Of a stretch of DNA of 64,000 bases, positions 43,583-54,785 are shown in pieces. Each line of letters opens with the position of its first letter. Within the stretch, counting starts at the first letter, position 1. The notes beneath the pieces were generated by a model that was not told where the DNA came from, searched no databases, and worked only from the letters and a program-made list of their open reading frames with translations. Origin of the DNA: Elgaria multicarinata webbii (lineage: Eukaryota; Chordata; Lepidosauria; Squamata; Anguidae); assembly GCF_023053635.1 (NCBI RefSeq), contig NC_086179.1, positions 14,601,501 to 14,665,500 of the forward strand, given 5' to 3'. The translations under genes and the position numbers were made by a program.

Positions 43583-43942
43583 GACCCTGTTCAGACGACA
43601 CGCTAAGCCACAGTAGTTAAGCATTTTGAGCTAAACATTAAGGTTTAGCGTCTCATGTGAACCATGACTTAGGCCGTAGCTAGACCTAAGGTTTATCCCA
43701 GGATCATCCCAGGTTCGTCCCTGCCTGAGCGCTGGATGCCCTGTGTGGCACTTAGATGAACAGGTTTGACTCCAGGACAATCCTGGGATAAACCTTAGGT
43801 CTAGCTACGGCCTTAGTGTGTCATTTGAGCCATTCCTAAACATGGTGGCGACATAACCACGGTTTAAACACGCTCACTAACCCTTTGCCACAACAGGGTT
43901 AGCGGCCTAACCATGGCTTAGAGTGTTGTTTGAACAGGCCCC
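43583..43942. mobile_element. TIR MITE (GACCCTGTTCAGA ends) split by a Harbinger-like MITE
   Basis: GACCCTGTTCAGACGACA at the left and TGTTGTTTGAACAGGCCC at the right. The middle is interrupted by 43,672-43,812. Removing that insert and one TTA restores the sequence gacTTAgtgtgtcat seen in the sister at 16,798-16,988. Confidence 0.88.
43672..43812. mobile_element. 141-bp Harbinger-like MITE with perfect TIRs
   Basis: The two ends are perfect inverted copies over 33 bp, beginning GGCCGTAGCTAGACC. TTA lies on both sides (43,669-43,671 and 43,813-43,815), and the empty site is known from the host MITE, so the 3-bp duplication is certain. TTA is the preferred PIF/Harbinger target. Confidence 0.92.
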
Positions 43943-44313
43943 AAGTGGTGAATGTCCAAATACTGAGCTTCTGTTCAAGGAGAGGGACAAAGCCCAGGTG
44001 CACTGGGCCAATATGATTATCCCTATATTATGTGTTGTGGCCCACACATTATGAAGACGCTTCTTACGGTCCAAGGATGGGGAGCTGCACAGTGACTGAA
44101 AGAGAGAGAGAGAGAAAGAGAGAGAGATTCGGAGTTCAGGTTTATATACTATATAATGTGGTTGCTCAACTGTGTCATGGCCATCCATTGGATAGTGTGC
44201 GGTGTCACTTACATCACTTAAATCTATCTCTGGGGGAGGGCTTCAAAGCCATTGAAAAAAACACATTTTAGTTCTTTAAAAGGTGAACGCTTCCCTTGCT
44301 AAACCAAACATGG

Positions 44314-44936
44314 TGTCGTGTTTCCCTTTAACCTCCTGCCTTTTTGGGAGACAATAACGAGGCCTACTAAGTAATCCACAAAGCTTTATTTAAGTAATAA
44401 ACATCTCTTCCCATCTGAAGAGAGTCTAATCTCTAGGAACTTTCCCCTAGGCAAAACTATGCAAAACTAAGTGAGATAATTGTCCTTTCAAGAAGAACGG
44501 AAAGCCTTTTCCCAAAATGTGTTAACTTCAGAGAGACTAGTTCTGAGGCAGTTTCTGACGCGATGCGAGCCAGGCCGTCTTTCTCTCACCTTCTTTTCGC
44601 TCCGCCTGTTTTAGCCTGTGACGTACTCTAGGATTGGCTAACCTGTCTGCGTTCTCTCCTTTGGAAGAATGTTGTCTTCCCACTGACTGTGTATTATTTG
44701 CCCTTGACGAGATAAGCTCTGGAGATGGTTCGCTTCCGGCTGGTGAAGAGTCCGTGAGAGCTTTCTCCCCCACTGGTACAGGCTGGCTTGTGTCTGGCGC
44801 CAACTCCTCTACTTCAGAGTCTGATTCTGATTGATTACCTGAAACACCTTCTTGGTGTTTGGGGAGCAGCACCCCTAAACACCCCAGAAACAAAAAACAA
44901 TAATGCATGGTTTGTGTTCCTTCACAGCAATGCACC
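44314..44936 (-). mobile_element. probable solo LTR of a retrovirus-like element (fossil)
   Basis: About 620 bp that starts TGTGAAGG and ends CACGACA on the minus strand, with AATAAAGC near the 3' part, as in an LTR with its R/U5 boundary. No internal gag, pol or env sequence and no second LTR is seen next to it, and no clear flanking duplication. Family not determined (ERV or Gypsy-like). It looks old and is not coding. Confidence 0.5.
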
Positions 44937-46009
44937 ACATACTCTCACTCTGAACAGCAGCTGTCCTTGAGATGGTTCACTGGGTCGTTGACTAGGAGAA
45001 GCCAATGCAGGGATGTGCACGTGTGACTTGGATCAGGATCATAGTGCTGGGGCGATGGTAGGTAGTTTTTTCTCCTGTACACAATTGTACAATGGAAAAT
45101 TGTCCTCCTAAAACTGCCAGTTACGCCATTGGGCAAATAGCTCCAGGATGACGCAGATTACAGATTGAGAAAGCAGCATGAAAGGAAATGGTTAAATCCC
45201 CCCAATCACTACCATCAAACCAGATGGAACAGATCTAAACTGAGTTCCCTATGGCCACGAATCATGTATATATTTTTAAGATGGGCCCTTCAATCCATGG
45301 ATCTCTTACATCACATCTCATCTTCAGTGGGTGTCATATTACTGTTGTTGTATGATTGAGGTTAGTGTGAGGATTGCGCTGAGAAGCGAGGATGGGGAGA
45401 ATTTTGTTTAGTTCACAGATTGATGCAAACTTACCAGATTCACACTTCTCCCAAATCAATAATGCGGACTGGGATGCGGTTGTCCTTTGATATTTGCACT
45501 TCTCTTGATTTTGCAATGCAGTTGTTGTAACATAAAAATCATACAAAAATGTGTATATTAGGGGGAAATGCATACAAGCATGTGTATATTAGTGAAAAAA
45601 ACTTAGCAAAAAAAGAGAGAAAGATTTAAAGAGCAATACTATGCCCCTCCCTAAACAGCATCTGGAGGGGCCATAGGATATTTCAGATTCCTAGATCTGA
45701 GTTTGCACTCAGTGCTTCAAACTTGGAGGCAGGGATCTACACTCCCTCCCTCCTCCCCCTTCTTACTGAAAGAAAGGGGTATTCAACTAGGTTGGGACTG
45801 GAGAGGCCGGGTTATGCTCTATCTCCAGGATGCTCCAGCTTCCTTCCCTGTCCTTTTGACACACCCCAGCTAGATGGGCAAAAAGCCCATCTAGCTAAAA
45901 TGCTCTTCTTGCTCTGCATTGGATGGCCGTAAGTGAAAGGAGTATGGCCATTCCGACAGGATTGTGCCTTTAAATAAGGGAAAACTGCTTGAAAAGAATT
46001 GCCTGTAGT
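44937..46009. other. mostly unassigned
   Basis: 45,360-45,640 has A+T-rich wording (aaatgcatacaagcatgtg) related to 49,090-49,400. No gene recognised. Confidence 0.45.
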
Positions 46010-46337
46010 TAGGGTGACCATACAAAAAGGAGGACAGGGCTCATGTATCTTTAACAGTTGCATAGAAAAGGGAATTTCAGCAGGTGTCATTTGTATGCAT
46101 GTCACACCTAGTGAAAGTTCCTCTTCATCACAACAGTTAAAGCTGCAGGAGCTATACTGCAGCTATACCGTGACCAGATTTAAAAGAGGGCAGGGCACCT
46201 GCAGCTTTACCTGTGGTGATGAAGAGGACATTTCACCAGGTTCTCCATATATACAAATGACACCTGCTGAAATTCCCTTTTCAATACAATTGTTAAAGAT
46301 ACAGCAGCCCTGTCCTCCTTTTCATATGATCACCCTA
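46010..46337. mobile_element. palindromic hAT MITE, family A
   Basis: TAGGGTGACCATAC to CATATGATCACCCTA. CTGTAGT flanks both ends exactly. Confidence 0.92.
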
Positions 46338-46719
46338 CTGTAGTAGGCAAAAGTGCATACAAAAATCCTGATCAATTTCCATGTGGACTTCTAAATAAAT
46401 AAATAAATCAAAAGATAATGTAGAAATAGGTCAGAACAAACAGCGAGAAACTGAAATGGACAACTTTAGCTATTTATTTATTTTTTAACTGAGAAGGGAA
46501 TGACAGCCATTTCTCTTTTATTAAAAAAATAAAAATAAAAATAAAAAAGATCACCAAGAATCTATATGGAAGTCACATTTAAACTAGTATAAAACGGATG
46601 CACATTTTTCGTGCAGCTCTGCCCCTTGTGACTGAAAATTACAGATAACTTCTCTTCAGCCTCACTTGTTTTGCATGACTAACAGCAAAGTAGGCCAAGT
46701 TCTGTCAGTCTCCCAAAGG

Positions 46720-46746
46720 TAGGATGACCATATGAAAAGGAGGACT
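46720..46746. mobile_element. family A hAT MITE, left end only
   Basis: TAGGATGACCATATGAAAAG to GGAGGAC, 27 bp, then an abrupt change into the left arm of an inverted repeat. Confidence 0.75.
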
Positions 46747-47093
46747 GTAATATTTTTGCACTCTCTATTTCCCAGAGTAGAAGGAAGTTGGAACTGTAGT
46801 GCAACAGCACCCTCCCACCCATGTTCCCCAGCAACTGGTACACACAGGCTTACTGCCTTGAATACTGGAGGAGCACACAACCATCAGGGCTAGTGATGAA
46901 CCCAAGGGTTGGCGCTGCCTTGGGTTCCTTGGAGGAAAAAAGGTGGGATATAAATGCAATAAATAAATAAATAGCCTTCTCCTCCAGAAATTTCTCTAAC
47001 CCCCTTTTAAAGCCACCCAAATTGGTGGCCATCACTATAGTTCCAACTTCCTTCTACTCTGGGAAATAGAGAGTGCAAAAAATATTACAGTCC
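46742..47093. repeat. 58-bp inverted repeat around a CR1 fragment
   Basis: 46,742-46,799 and 47,035-47,093 are inverted copies with one substitution and one 1-bp indel. Between them is a minus-strand CR1 fragment (the inverse of 5,250-5,385) that holds a SINE tail at 46,915-46,974 (cttgggttccttggagg, gggatataaatgcaataa). Confidence 0.85.
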
Positions 47094-47774
47094 TTCCTGG
47101 CATTGTAATTCCACCTACATGAGCGACTGCGTATTTATTTATTTGCTTGCTTGCTTTACTGCAGGCAGAAATCTGTTACGAACATCTCTTGATTCGTAGT
47201 TCGGCTTTCTTTCCCTGCCTCCTCCTCACCCCATACCACGGAGAAAATGACACTATTAATAGCAGAAGTGTCAAGGAAGTTTCATCCAAAATCCCCCAGC
47301 AGCGTCTTATAAAAAGACACGTTGTCATTCTTTTTTTTCTCTCTTTCTTTCTTATTTTCTTCTTTTTCAGATTTTGGAATTGTGTGCGTTCTGGGGGAGG
47401 GAAAGGAATCCTGACTATTGAAAGTTATATACGTCAGTGAAAACTTCAATAGAACTTAAGGGCATATTACACATTGCGTGTCAATTTCCCATAGGCATTT
47501 CTTTAAAAATATATATGAAAAGCAGCCACGGAAGGCTTCAATCAAGAGTGAATGTTAGTGAGTGGGAAGAAGGTGCTTAACCCTTGCTTCCTATTTTTCT
47601 ATTAAATTAACTCCCTGCATGCTGTTTTTTCACATGCCAGTGACCGTAATAAAGTTGATGATGAGAATTACTTTCTTGTACATCCTTGTACTACCTGCTT
47701 GTTTTCTGCCGGGTGCACCTTTGCAAATAAACAGTTTATAATGGAAGTCATCATGAGATTGCAAATCCCTAGAA
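47094..47774. other. unassigned sequence
   Basis: Pyrimidine-rich around 47,330-47,370. Nothing recognised. Confidence 0.5.
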
Positions 47775-48077
47775 CAGTGGTTCTCAACCTTCCTAATGCC
47801 GCGACCCTTTAATACAGTTTCTCATGTTGTGGTGACCCCCAACCATAAAATTATTTTCGTTCTTCTCTACACGATCCATTGTCATGGGATGGTTTGCTAA
47901 TGAAAATAATACATAACAATAGGTTTAATAATACAAAAGATGATACATGACATAGTTCAGTCAATACAGTTTCCTAAGACCATTGGAAATATGTGTTTTC
48001 CGATGGTCTTAGGCGACCCCTGTGAAAGGGTCATTCGACCCCCAAAGGGGTCCCGACCCACAGGTTGAGAAACGCTG
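47775..48077. mobile_element. hAT/Charlie-type MITE, SPIN-like
   Basis: Ends CAGTGGTTCTCAACC and GGTTGAGAAACGCTG. The exact 8-bp duplication CCCTAGAA lies at 47,767-47,774 and 48,078-48,085. The interior has the hairpin cctaagaccattgg / ccgatggtcttagg and the block gcgacccctgtgaaagg. Together these match my recollection of the SPIN-type hAT MITEs known from several tetrapods. hAT is certain from the structure; SPIN is by memory. Confidence 0.88.
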
Positions 48078-48089
48078 CCCTAGAATGTA

Positions 48090-48221
48090 TGGGTGGGAAA
48101 CCTGTGTCCCTCCATATGTTGCTGAACTCCAGCTCCCATGAGCCCCAGCCAACATGGTTGATGGTCAGAGATGGTGTGAGTTGTAGTCCAACAACCTCTG
48201 GAGGGCTATGGGTTTCCCATC
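48090..48221. repeat. palindromic repeat (tgttgctgaactcc type)
   Basis: Outer arms gggtgggaaacctg and gggtttcccatcc, inner arms gctgaactccagctccc and gtgagttgtagtccaac. Confidence 0.7.
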
Positions 48222-48307
48222 CTGCTATAAAGCATGGGGGTGGGATTTGAAGCAAAGCACAAGTGAACAGAAGGGGATGTGAAGGACATGTTTGGGGACG
48301 AGACCAT

Positions 48308-48841
48308 GGGCATGGCTGGACGAGGGGGGTGGAGGGGGATGATCTTGCGATATGATGATCGCGAGATCCTCCCCCTCAGTCTACACATGGCATAGCATCC
48401 CAAGAGAACATAGGACATTGCGGCAGCCATTTTTTGGTTTTTTAAAAAGGAAAATGAGTGCACAACCGCTCGAATGAAACTGTAAGTTGTTGGGTTGTTG
48501 TTGTTGTTTTTAAAAACAACAACCTCATACTTCCCCCCACCACACACCCCATGGGCATAGAATCATAGAATAGTAGAGTTGGAAGGGGCCTATAAGGCCA
48601 TCGAGTCTGACCCCCTGTGCCCCGTGCCCAGAACCGGGCTCCTCACGAGGCGCCGGGACAAACTGGGATGGTGGGCCACATCCTGAGACCGTAGGAAAAC
48701 CTGGGATAGAAGGGTAGGGTGGTATCCTGGGGAAAGGGAGGAATCGTCCCTCCTTGCTCCCAGGATCCCCTGTGCATCATGTGGACGCACAGGGACGATC
48801 CCTGGGCGATCCCCAGGATATCACCCCATCTAGCCATGTCC
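48308..48841. mobile_element. Harbinger-like element with a CR1 end inside
   Basis: Ends GGGCATGGCTGGACG and CATCTAGCCATGTCC, flanked by CAT (48,305-48,307 and 48,842-48,844). An antisense CR1 3' end (atagaatcatagaatagtag to gagtctgaccccctg) sits at 48,552-48,618. Confidence 0.75.
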
Positions 48842-48990
48842 CATAGTTCAGCGGTAGAACGTATGCTTTGCATATGGGTGATCCCGTGTTTAATCCCTGC
48901 CACTTTCCAGGTGTTTCGCTTGGAAAATCAGGCATTTCCCCAGCACCATCATCTGGGAAAGACCCTCCAGGGAGGACTGGAAGCGCCATA
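48840..48990 (+). mobile_element. tRNA-derived SINE
   Basis: Head catagttcagcggtagaac (A box) and gtgtttaatccctgcc (B box), then tttccaggtg and gggaaagaccctccag. It starts exactly at the right end of the Harbinger-like element. Confidence 0.75.
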
Positions 48991-49662
48991 ACCCTGTACC
49001 TTACTTCACCTTCATTGTATCTTCACAATGAGTGTAGAGATAGGAGCAAGATTAATTTGGTTCACCTTTTAATAGAAATCAACCTAATTCATACTTCCTG
49101 AACAATGACATGAACAGGAATGCAATTCTCCTTTTGTTTCCACACTATTCCAAATTTTGCAATCCGGATCTCCAATAAAAAAATTCAAAAAATTCACCAA
49201 GAAATGTTTCCATTGGGGAAAAATGCATACACAAATACATACGTTAGAGGAAACTGTTTAGAAAGAAGGCATATTTTAGGGTGGGGGTGCTTGCAAAGAC
49301 TATGTACATTTTAAAAAATTGCATACAAAAACATATATGAATTTTTGTGTGTTGAAAAACGTGTATGAATTTTCATGTGGACTTTAAAAAAAATAACCTT
49401 TGCAGATTGATAAAGAAAGTGGACCAAATGAACTTGTGCTTGAAAAAAAATGCAAACATTATAGAGTGAAACTAATAGATCCATCCATCTCTTAGGCAGT
49501 GGGGGTGGTTGGTACACTAACGTAACCCCAGCCCATGATATCCTTAATTTTAGCCAATTATGCCTCCCCTGTAACCTTCCAAAACAGTAGTTAAGGCAGC
49601 TGATAGAACAGGTAACAGGTAATGAGACCTTCTGGCTTGCTTCCAATTAGAGAAGTCTGCAC
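48991..49662. other. unassigned, A+T-rich
   Basis: 49,090-49,400 shares wording with 45,360-45,640. No gene recognised. Confidence 0.45.
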
Positions 49663-50233
49663 TAGGGCTGTGCACAGACCCCCCTGAACCACTTTGTGGC
49701 CCGACCCACAACTTTTGGATTGGGTTGATCCACTTCGGGTCGATCTGATCCTCCCCCGCTCTGCTCTGCAGAGCGAGATCCAGAGGGACGGATCAAGACT
49801 TTGCCCCCCTTCCCTACTTACTTGCCTCTGCAGTGGACTGTAGAGGCAGATATGTTGGAAAGGGGGGCGGGGCAAAATGGGGCCCAAATAAGCCCCCCTC
49901 CCCCTGCCCCCTTACCTGGCTCCACCACCATCGCTGTATGGACTGCAGCAGCGGTGGAAGCCCCCCCACTTACCTGCCTCCATTGCAGTCCAGCGCGTTG
50001 GCTTCAACTGAGGGCCAGGGCTCAAACCAGAAGAGCAGGCCACGGACTGCGGAGGTGCCGATGCCAGGTGAGCCCACCTCCCCCCTTACCTGCATTCGGA
50101 GCTCCAGATGGAGTTGAACCGCTTCACCTTGATCCGCAGCTCACCCGACCTGATCCAAATCTGCCTTGGTGGAGGCGGATCAGGTCACTCCGCTCCGGAT
50201 TCGCGATCCGAATCGGACGGGAACACAGCCCTA
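49663..50233. mobile_element. hAT element, family Q (TAGGGCTGTGCAC ends)
   Basis: Ends TAGGGCTGTGCACAGACC and GGGAACACAGCCCTA. The exact 8-bp duplication GTCTGCAC lies at 49,655-49,662 and 50,234-50,241. The interior is G+C-rich with inverted blocks such as gatccgaatcgg. Non-coding, 571 bp. Confidence 0.93.
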
Positions 50234-51375
50234 GTCTGCACCCCACTTTAAAGAAAAACAGTCCCCATTTCTGTTACTTAGAATTTCACCAGATGCCAAT
50301 GATAATTTCTGCCCATGAAAAGACTTGATGCCCCCATTTTCAGAAGAGGGACCTGGTGGATAACAAAATGGAAATGTTATCAGATTATATAAAACATTGA
50401 TTGATGAATCAGAGTTTAATGGCATTTTCAGGAGAAGAAGAGGACTCAAGAGAAACACTGATGCCTTTGAACTGTCAGTCAAACTTACGCATGTTTGTTC
50501 GTGAAACTTTTTTTTAAAAGTACACACAGTGTGCCTCAGAACAGAAGATCTTGTGGAACACAGATGCAAGCTTTTTTTTGTCTAAAACTGGGTACACCCT
50601 TTACTTTTACTTTTTTGTTGTTGAAAATGTCAACTCCTTGTGAAAGCTGCCAGGATGACTAAAACATTTGATGTTTCCTAATATTTAAAAATAGAAATTC
50701 GTTGTAATGTCATATCAAATTTCATTTACTTCTAGACCAGAAGACATTCACCTGTTCGTGTTTTTTAAAGAACACAAAACAGCATCAGGAACAAATGAAA
50801 TCAGTGGGCTTCTTTCAAAAGAGAAAGCCGCTTGTGATGACCTTTGGTTCAGGAAGAATCAACAAAACATATCGAGGGTCTTGAGGCTGGAAATGCTGAA
50901 GAAAAACTCATTTCAGTGGTATGTTTAGTCTAGAGATGGTACGTATTCTAACCACTGCCTGTTTATCAGCCGTAACCTATAGCTATGCCCTGAGCCAGGG
51001 CAAGATCACTTCCTGTCCTCATTTTATACTAGTGCTGTGACGAAAATTTTGACCATTCCATTTTTGACATTTCGTGGGGGGAATGAAAACTTGCATGAAA
51101 GAGGCTGGAAGAGGTGAGAATTAGAGAGAGAGAAATTCCTTAGGGAGGGGACAGGGTTTCTGTGTACATTTTTAAATGTAGCCAGTTGTTGAGAGGTCTT
51201 TTTTCTTTCTTTTTATTGTTTTAAAAAACACCCCCGGCATTTTCAGGAGCCCAGGAGTTCTTCCTGAATGCTTATTGGAGTGGGAGAGGTCACATGGCCT
51301 CCAAAAGGCATTCACTAAGAACTGCTGGTCTCCTCCAAATGCTGGGCCCTTCAGCAACCAGCAGAAGGAGGGAGA
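50234..51375. other. unassigned sequence
   Basis: A 74-codon plus-strand frame at 50,707-50,928 is not recognised and has no splice or promoter support. Confidence 0.45.
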
Positions 51376-51839
51376 AGGATCGCAGACTTACCAGATTCCA
51401 CCATCCTCCCTGGGTTTCTTGATGGTTGTGCAACATCCCAGAAGGACGTCATGGCCGCCATTTGGGTGGGTGGGAATAAGGAAGCATGCACCTGCGCTCC
51501 AGCACAAAAAGTGAGTTTTTTCAAAACAACAACAACACCCAACTCCATTCCCCACCCCCAGCCCCTATGGGTATGGTCTGTCACTGTGCAGCTCTGTGCC
51601 CATTTCAAGTGCCCTGCTACTCATGGGGAGGATGGGATGACCTGGGAGCAGTGGCCACATGGCCCACACTCCTGGGATGGTCCTAGAACTGTGGAAATAG
51701 GTTTTCCACGGTTCATGATATCCTGGGGAAAGTCCTCAGTCATCCTGGGTTTCCCCGGGATCCCCTGTGCATCATTTGGATGTACAGGGATGATCCAGGG
51801 GCTACCCTGGGATATAGGGCTGGTCTAGACATGTCCCCT
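51376..51839. mobile_element. Harbinger-like element, left end unclear
   Basis: The right end ggctggtctagacatgtcc and the inner cccgggatcccctgtgcatc, plus cagaaggacgtcatggccgc, match the family. The left terminus is not sharp, so the start is approximate. Confidence 0.5.
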
Positions 51840-52735
51840 GTCTCCCTCCTCTGAATTTTATCCCCTTCCCGTGAAAGAGGCAGAAAAAGCAATGCCCCTT
51901 TGGCAGGGAGAGAGAAAGTTCCCAAAAATAGGGGCAGGATTTGGCCCAGCACAATTGTATACTATCCTTAGGGATGGGCAAATCTTTCAATCTCATGGAT
52001 GTTCATGTTTTTCCACTTCCAAGCTCATTCTGACTCGGGCCTGCATGGGATTGTGAGTCCTTTTTTCTCCCTGTATGGAAATGTGCCTGTATTTCCACGC
52101 CCATTTTTCAAAATGTTGGCATTATTTGTATGCATTTCTTAAGGGTACATATTTTTACCTTGTTGAGAATAGTGGCTCTGTGCACATATTCAACTGTATA
52201 CATTCTTTGTGTGCACATTTCAAATGTACATATCCCCCCAGCCCTGAAACTCATTGCAAGACTCAGAAAAAATATGAATTTCGTTGGTGAGATGTCGTCC
52301 GTTCCATGTTTAGTGTCCGGAGGTACAAACTGGGTTTCTCACATAAAACTGCAAAGCCAACAAATTTCTTACCCAACCTTATGTACACCAGGGTGGCTTA
52401 CCCTCATAGGCATTCTCTACATTTTTTTTTAATTTCAGTGCCTTACTGTGGCTTTCTGCATCCGCCTCCTTTCTTGGATGTGATCAGCACCACTACACGG
52501 GCAGCCATGTGGTTTGAAATTGAATAATTGCTCTCTCTGCTTTCTCCATGTGCTCAATTCACATTGATGAGACAGCGCCAACTGCTGGCATAATTATAGC
52601 ACAAGGCTGAGATTACACGCTGGGAAATTGTGCAATTTCCTGGATATTCCCAGGGCTTTTTAAACCCGCAGTTTCCAGGGAATAGCACAGGAAGGGCCCT
52701 GAATGCTGACAATGTCATGAAATGAACCTGAAAAC
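51840..52735. other. mostly unassigned; hAT-like A+T-rich repeat at 51,965-52,345
   Basis: It starts ttagggatgggcaaatc and shares gctcattctgactcgggc with 39,045. No gene recognised in the remainder. Confidence 0.45.
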
Positions 52736-53333
52736 TAGGGCTGTGCTCCGCTCCAATTCGGATCGCGAATCCGGAGCAGAGCGACCCGGTCCACCTACGC
52801 CAAAGGCGGATCTGAATCAGGTCAGGGGAGCTGTGGATCGAAGCGAAGTGTTTTGCCTCCATCCTGAGCTCCAAACGCATGTAAGGGGGGAGGGGGGCTC
52901 ACCTGGCGGCGCTGCCACAGTCCGTGTGGCGACGGCGATGGAGCCAGGTAAGGGGGCATGAGGGAGGGGGGCTTACCTGCCTCTGTTGTGGTCCAGCTCT
53001 GGCTTCAACTGAGGCCCGGCCCTCAGTTGAAGCCAGCGCTGGGCTGTGATGGAGGCAGGTAAGTGGTGGGGAGGGAGGGGGGCTTACCTGCGGCAATGGC
53101 GGCAAAGCCAGGTAAGTGGGGATAGGGCCTATTTGGCTCCCATTTTGCCCCCCTTCCCCACTTACCTGCCTCTGCCGCCCGCCACGGAGGCAAGTAAGCA
53201 GGGAAGGGAGACAAAATCTCGATCCACCCATGTGGAGCGGGGAAGGGTTGGATCGACCCGAAGTGGATCAGCTCGATCCGAAAGTTCCGGATCGGGCCAC
53301 AAAGTGGTTCGGGGGAGTTCGTGCACAGCCCTA
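52736..53333. mobile_element. hAT element, family Q
   Basis: TAGGGCTGTGCTCCGCTCC to GTGCACAGCCCTA. The exact 8-bp duplication CTGAAAAC lies at 52,728-52,735 and 53,334-53,341. Opposite orientation to 49,663-50,233. Confidence 0.93.
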
Positions 53334-53457
53334 CTGAAAACTTCAGTGAGTGGCCAATCATGAGCATGCTATAGACCACTTGTTTAGAGAAGCTCATAAT
53401 ATAAAGAGGTAAGAGAACTCCAGATAAATGCAAATTATGCCTAGCTCTTCTTTCAAC

Positions 53458-53459
<2 letters not shown>

Positions 53460-53494
<35 letters not shown>
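53460..53494. repeat. (GT)17 microsatellite
   Basis: An uninterrupted gtgtgt run of about 35 bp. Confidence 0.95.
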
Positions 53495-53497
<3 letters not shown>

Positions 53498-53614
53498 AAT
53501 TGGCCAATCCAAAGCCCTAGCAAAAGAGACTTCCATGCCAAAGAGCAGAGCCGCTCCCAGTAAATACATCAACATTCATCTGTGTCAAGGACCACTAACC
53601 AATATAGGCACATG

Positions 53615-54191
53615 CAGGGCCGGGCCAAGCTGGTAATAGGCCCAGGCCAGATGGGAAATGTAGGCCCCATTTCAAACTGCCCATTAAGTATTTGAAATCA
53701 GTTCTAAATACATATGAACTAGAACAATTTATATAAAAAAAGGTAATGGCAAGCACTTTTATTCAAGATGTATATAAGACATCACTTCTTCACATTCAGA
53801 AATGCTTTACGGGCTTTTCTTTGGGCAAATTCATCATCAACAACAGAAAAATCAAGCCGCTTTGCCTTGTCAATGTTAATGTTCAAAACTGCTAATCCAT
53901 TCAAACGTTCTTGGACCATTGCGGACCAAAAGTATGACTTGATTCATTTTAGGACACTCAAGCTCCTCTCATTAGAGGCCACTGTTGCTGGCAATGACAG
54001 AAAAATGTGCAACGCAATGAGGATATTTGGGAAAATATTGCCCAATTTCAAGTTCAATATTTGAGCTACTTTGTATCAAATCTTTACTAAGGGGTCCCCC
54101 TTTGCCTCTACCAGGGGGACTTGGAGTAGGCCCCCTCAAAATCGTAGGACCATGACAAATGGCTCCACTGGACCCTCTCTGCCTGGCCCTG
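53615..54191 (-). mobile_element. internally deleted hAT with transposase C-terminus
   Basis: Ends CAGGGCCGGGCCAAGC and CTGCCTGGCCCTG. The exact 8-bp duplication GGCACATG lies at 53,607-53,614 and 54,192-54,199. On the minus strand, about 53,790-54,060 encodes the hAT dimerisation domain: FPNILIALHIFLSLPATVAS, NERSLSVLK, then after one in-frame TGA, IKSYFWSAMVQERLNGLAVL and DEFAQRKARKAF before a stop. The DNA-binding and catalytic parts are missing, so it is a deletion derivative of an autonomous hAT, of the type found in ZMYM-related and similar transposases. Confidence 0.92.
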
Positions 54192-54342
54192 GGCACATGA
54201 AACCCTGGTTGTATCCAATGCTTTTGCACAATACACCAAACTTTAAATAATAACTTCCCCACTTAGGGCCAAAATAGACATTACTTTGAATGTGTGTCTA
54301 GTAGCTAAATCTCCTTTTCATCGTGATAGCTACAGTATCAGA

Positions 54343-54619
54343 TAGGGGGACATAGAAAAGGGAATTTCAGCAGGTGTGATTTGTATGCATGTTGCACCTG
54401 GTGAAATTTCCTCTTCATCACAACAGTTAAAGCTGCAGGAGCTATACTAGAGTGACCAGATTTAAACGAGGGCAGGGCACCTGCAACTTTAACTGTCGTG
54501 ATGAAGTGGGAATTTCACCAGGTTCTCCATATATACAAATGACACCTGCTGAAATTCCCTTTTCAATACAACTGTTAAAGATACAGGAGCCCTGTCCTCC
54601 TTTTCATATGGTCACCCTA
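54343..54619. mobile_element. palindromic hAT MITE, family A, deleted left arm
   Basis: TAGGGGGACATAGAAAAGG to CATATGGTCACCCTA. The exact 8-bp duplication GTATCAGA lies on both sides (54,335-54,342 and 54,620-54,627). About 47 bp of the left arm are absent. Confidence 0.92.
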
Positions 54620-54635
54620 GTATCAGAGGTATTAT

Positions 54636-54776
54636 GGCCACAGCTAGACCTAAGGTTTATCCCGGGATCATCCAGGGTTTGCCCCTACCTGAGCACTGGA
54701 TCCCCTGTGTGTCACCTAGATGAACAGGTTTGACCCCTGGACGATCCAGGGATAAACCTTAGGTCTAGCTATGGCC
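54636..54776. mobile_element. 141-bp Harbinger-like MITE
   Basis: GGCCACAGCTAGACC to GGTCTAGCTATGGCC, flanked by TAT (54,633-54,635 and 54,777-54,779). Confidence 0.9.
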
Positions 54777-54785
54777 TATGTCTGT

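Noticed and set aside
43211-43624. 137-codon cysteine- and valine-rich frame
   Set aside because: It is generated by (AC)n runs and has no homology.
50707-50928. 74-codon frame of ordinary composition
   Set aside because: No recognisable domain, no splice or promoter context, and no similarity to the SLCO or PYROXD1 genes expected near IAPP.
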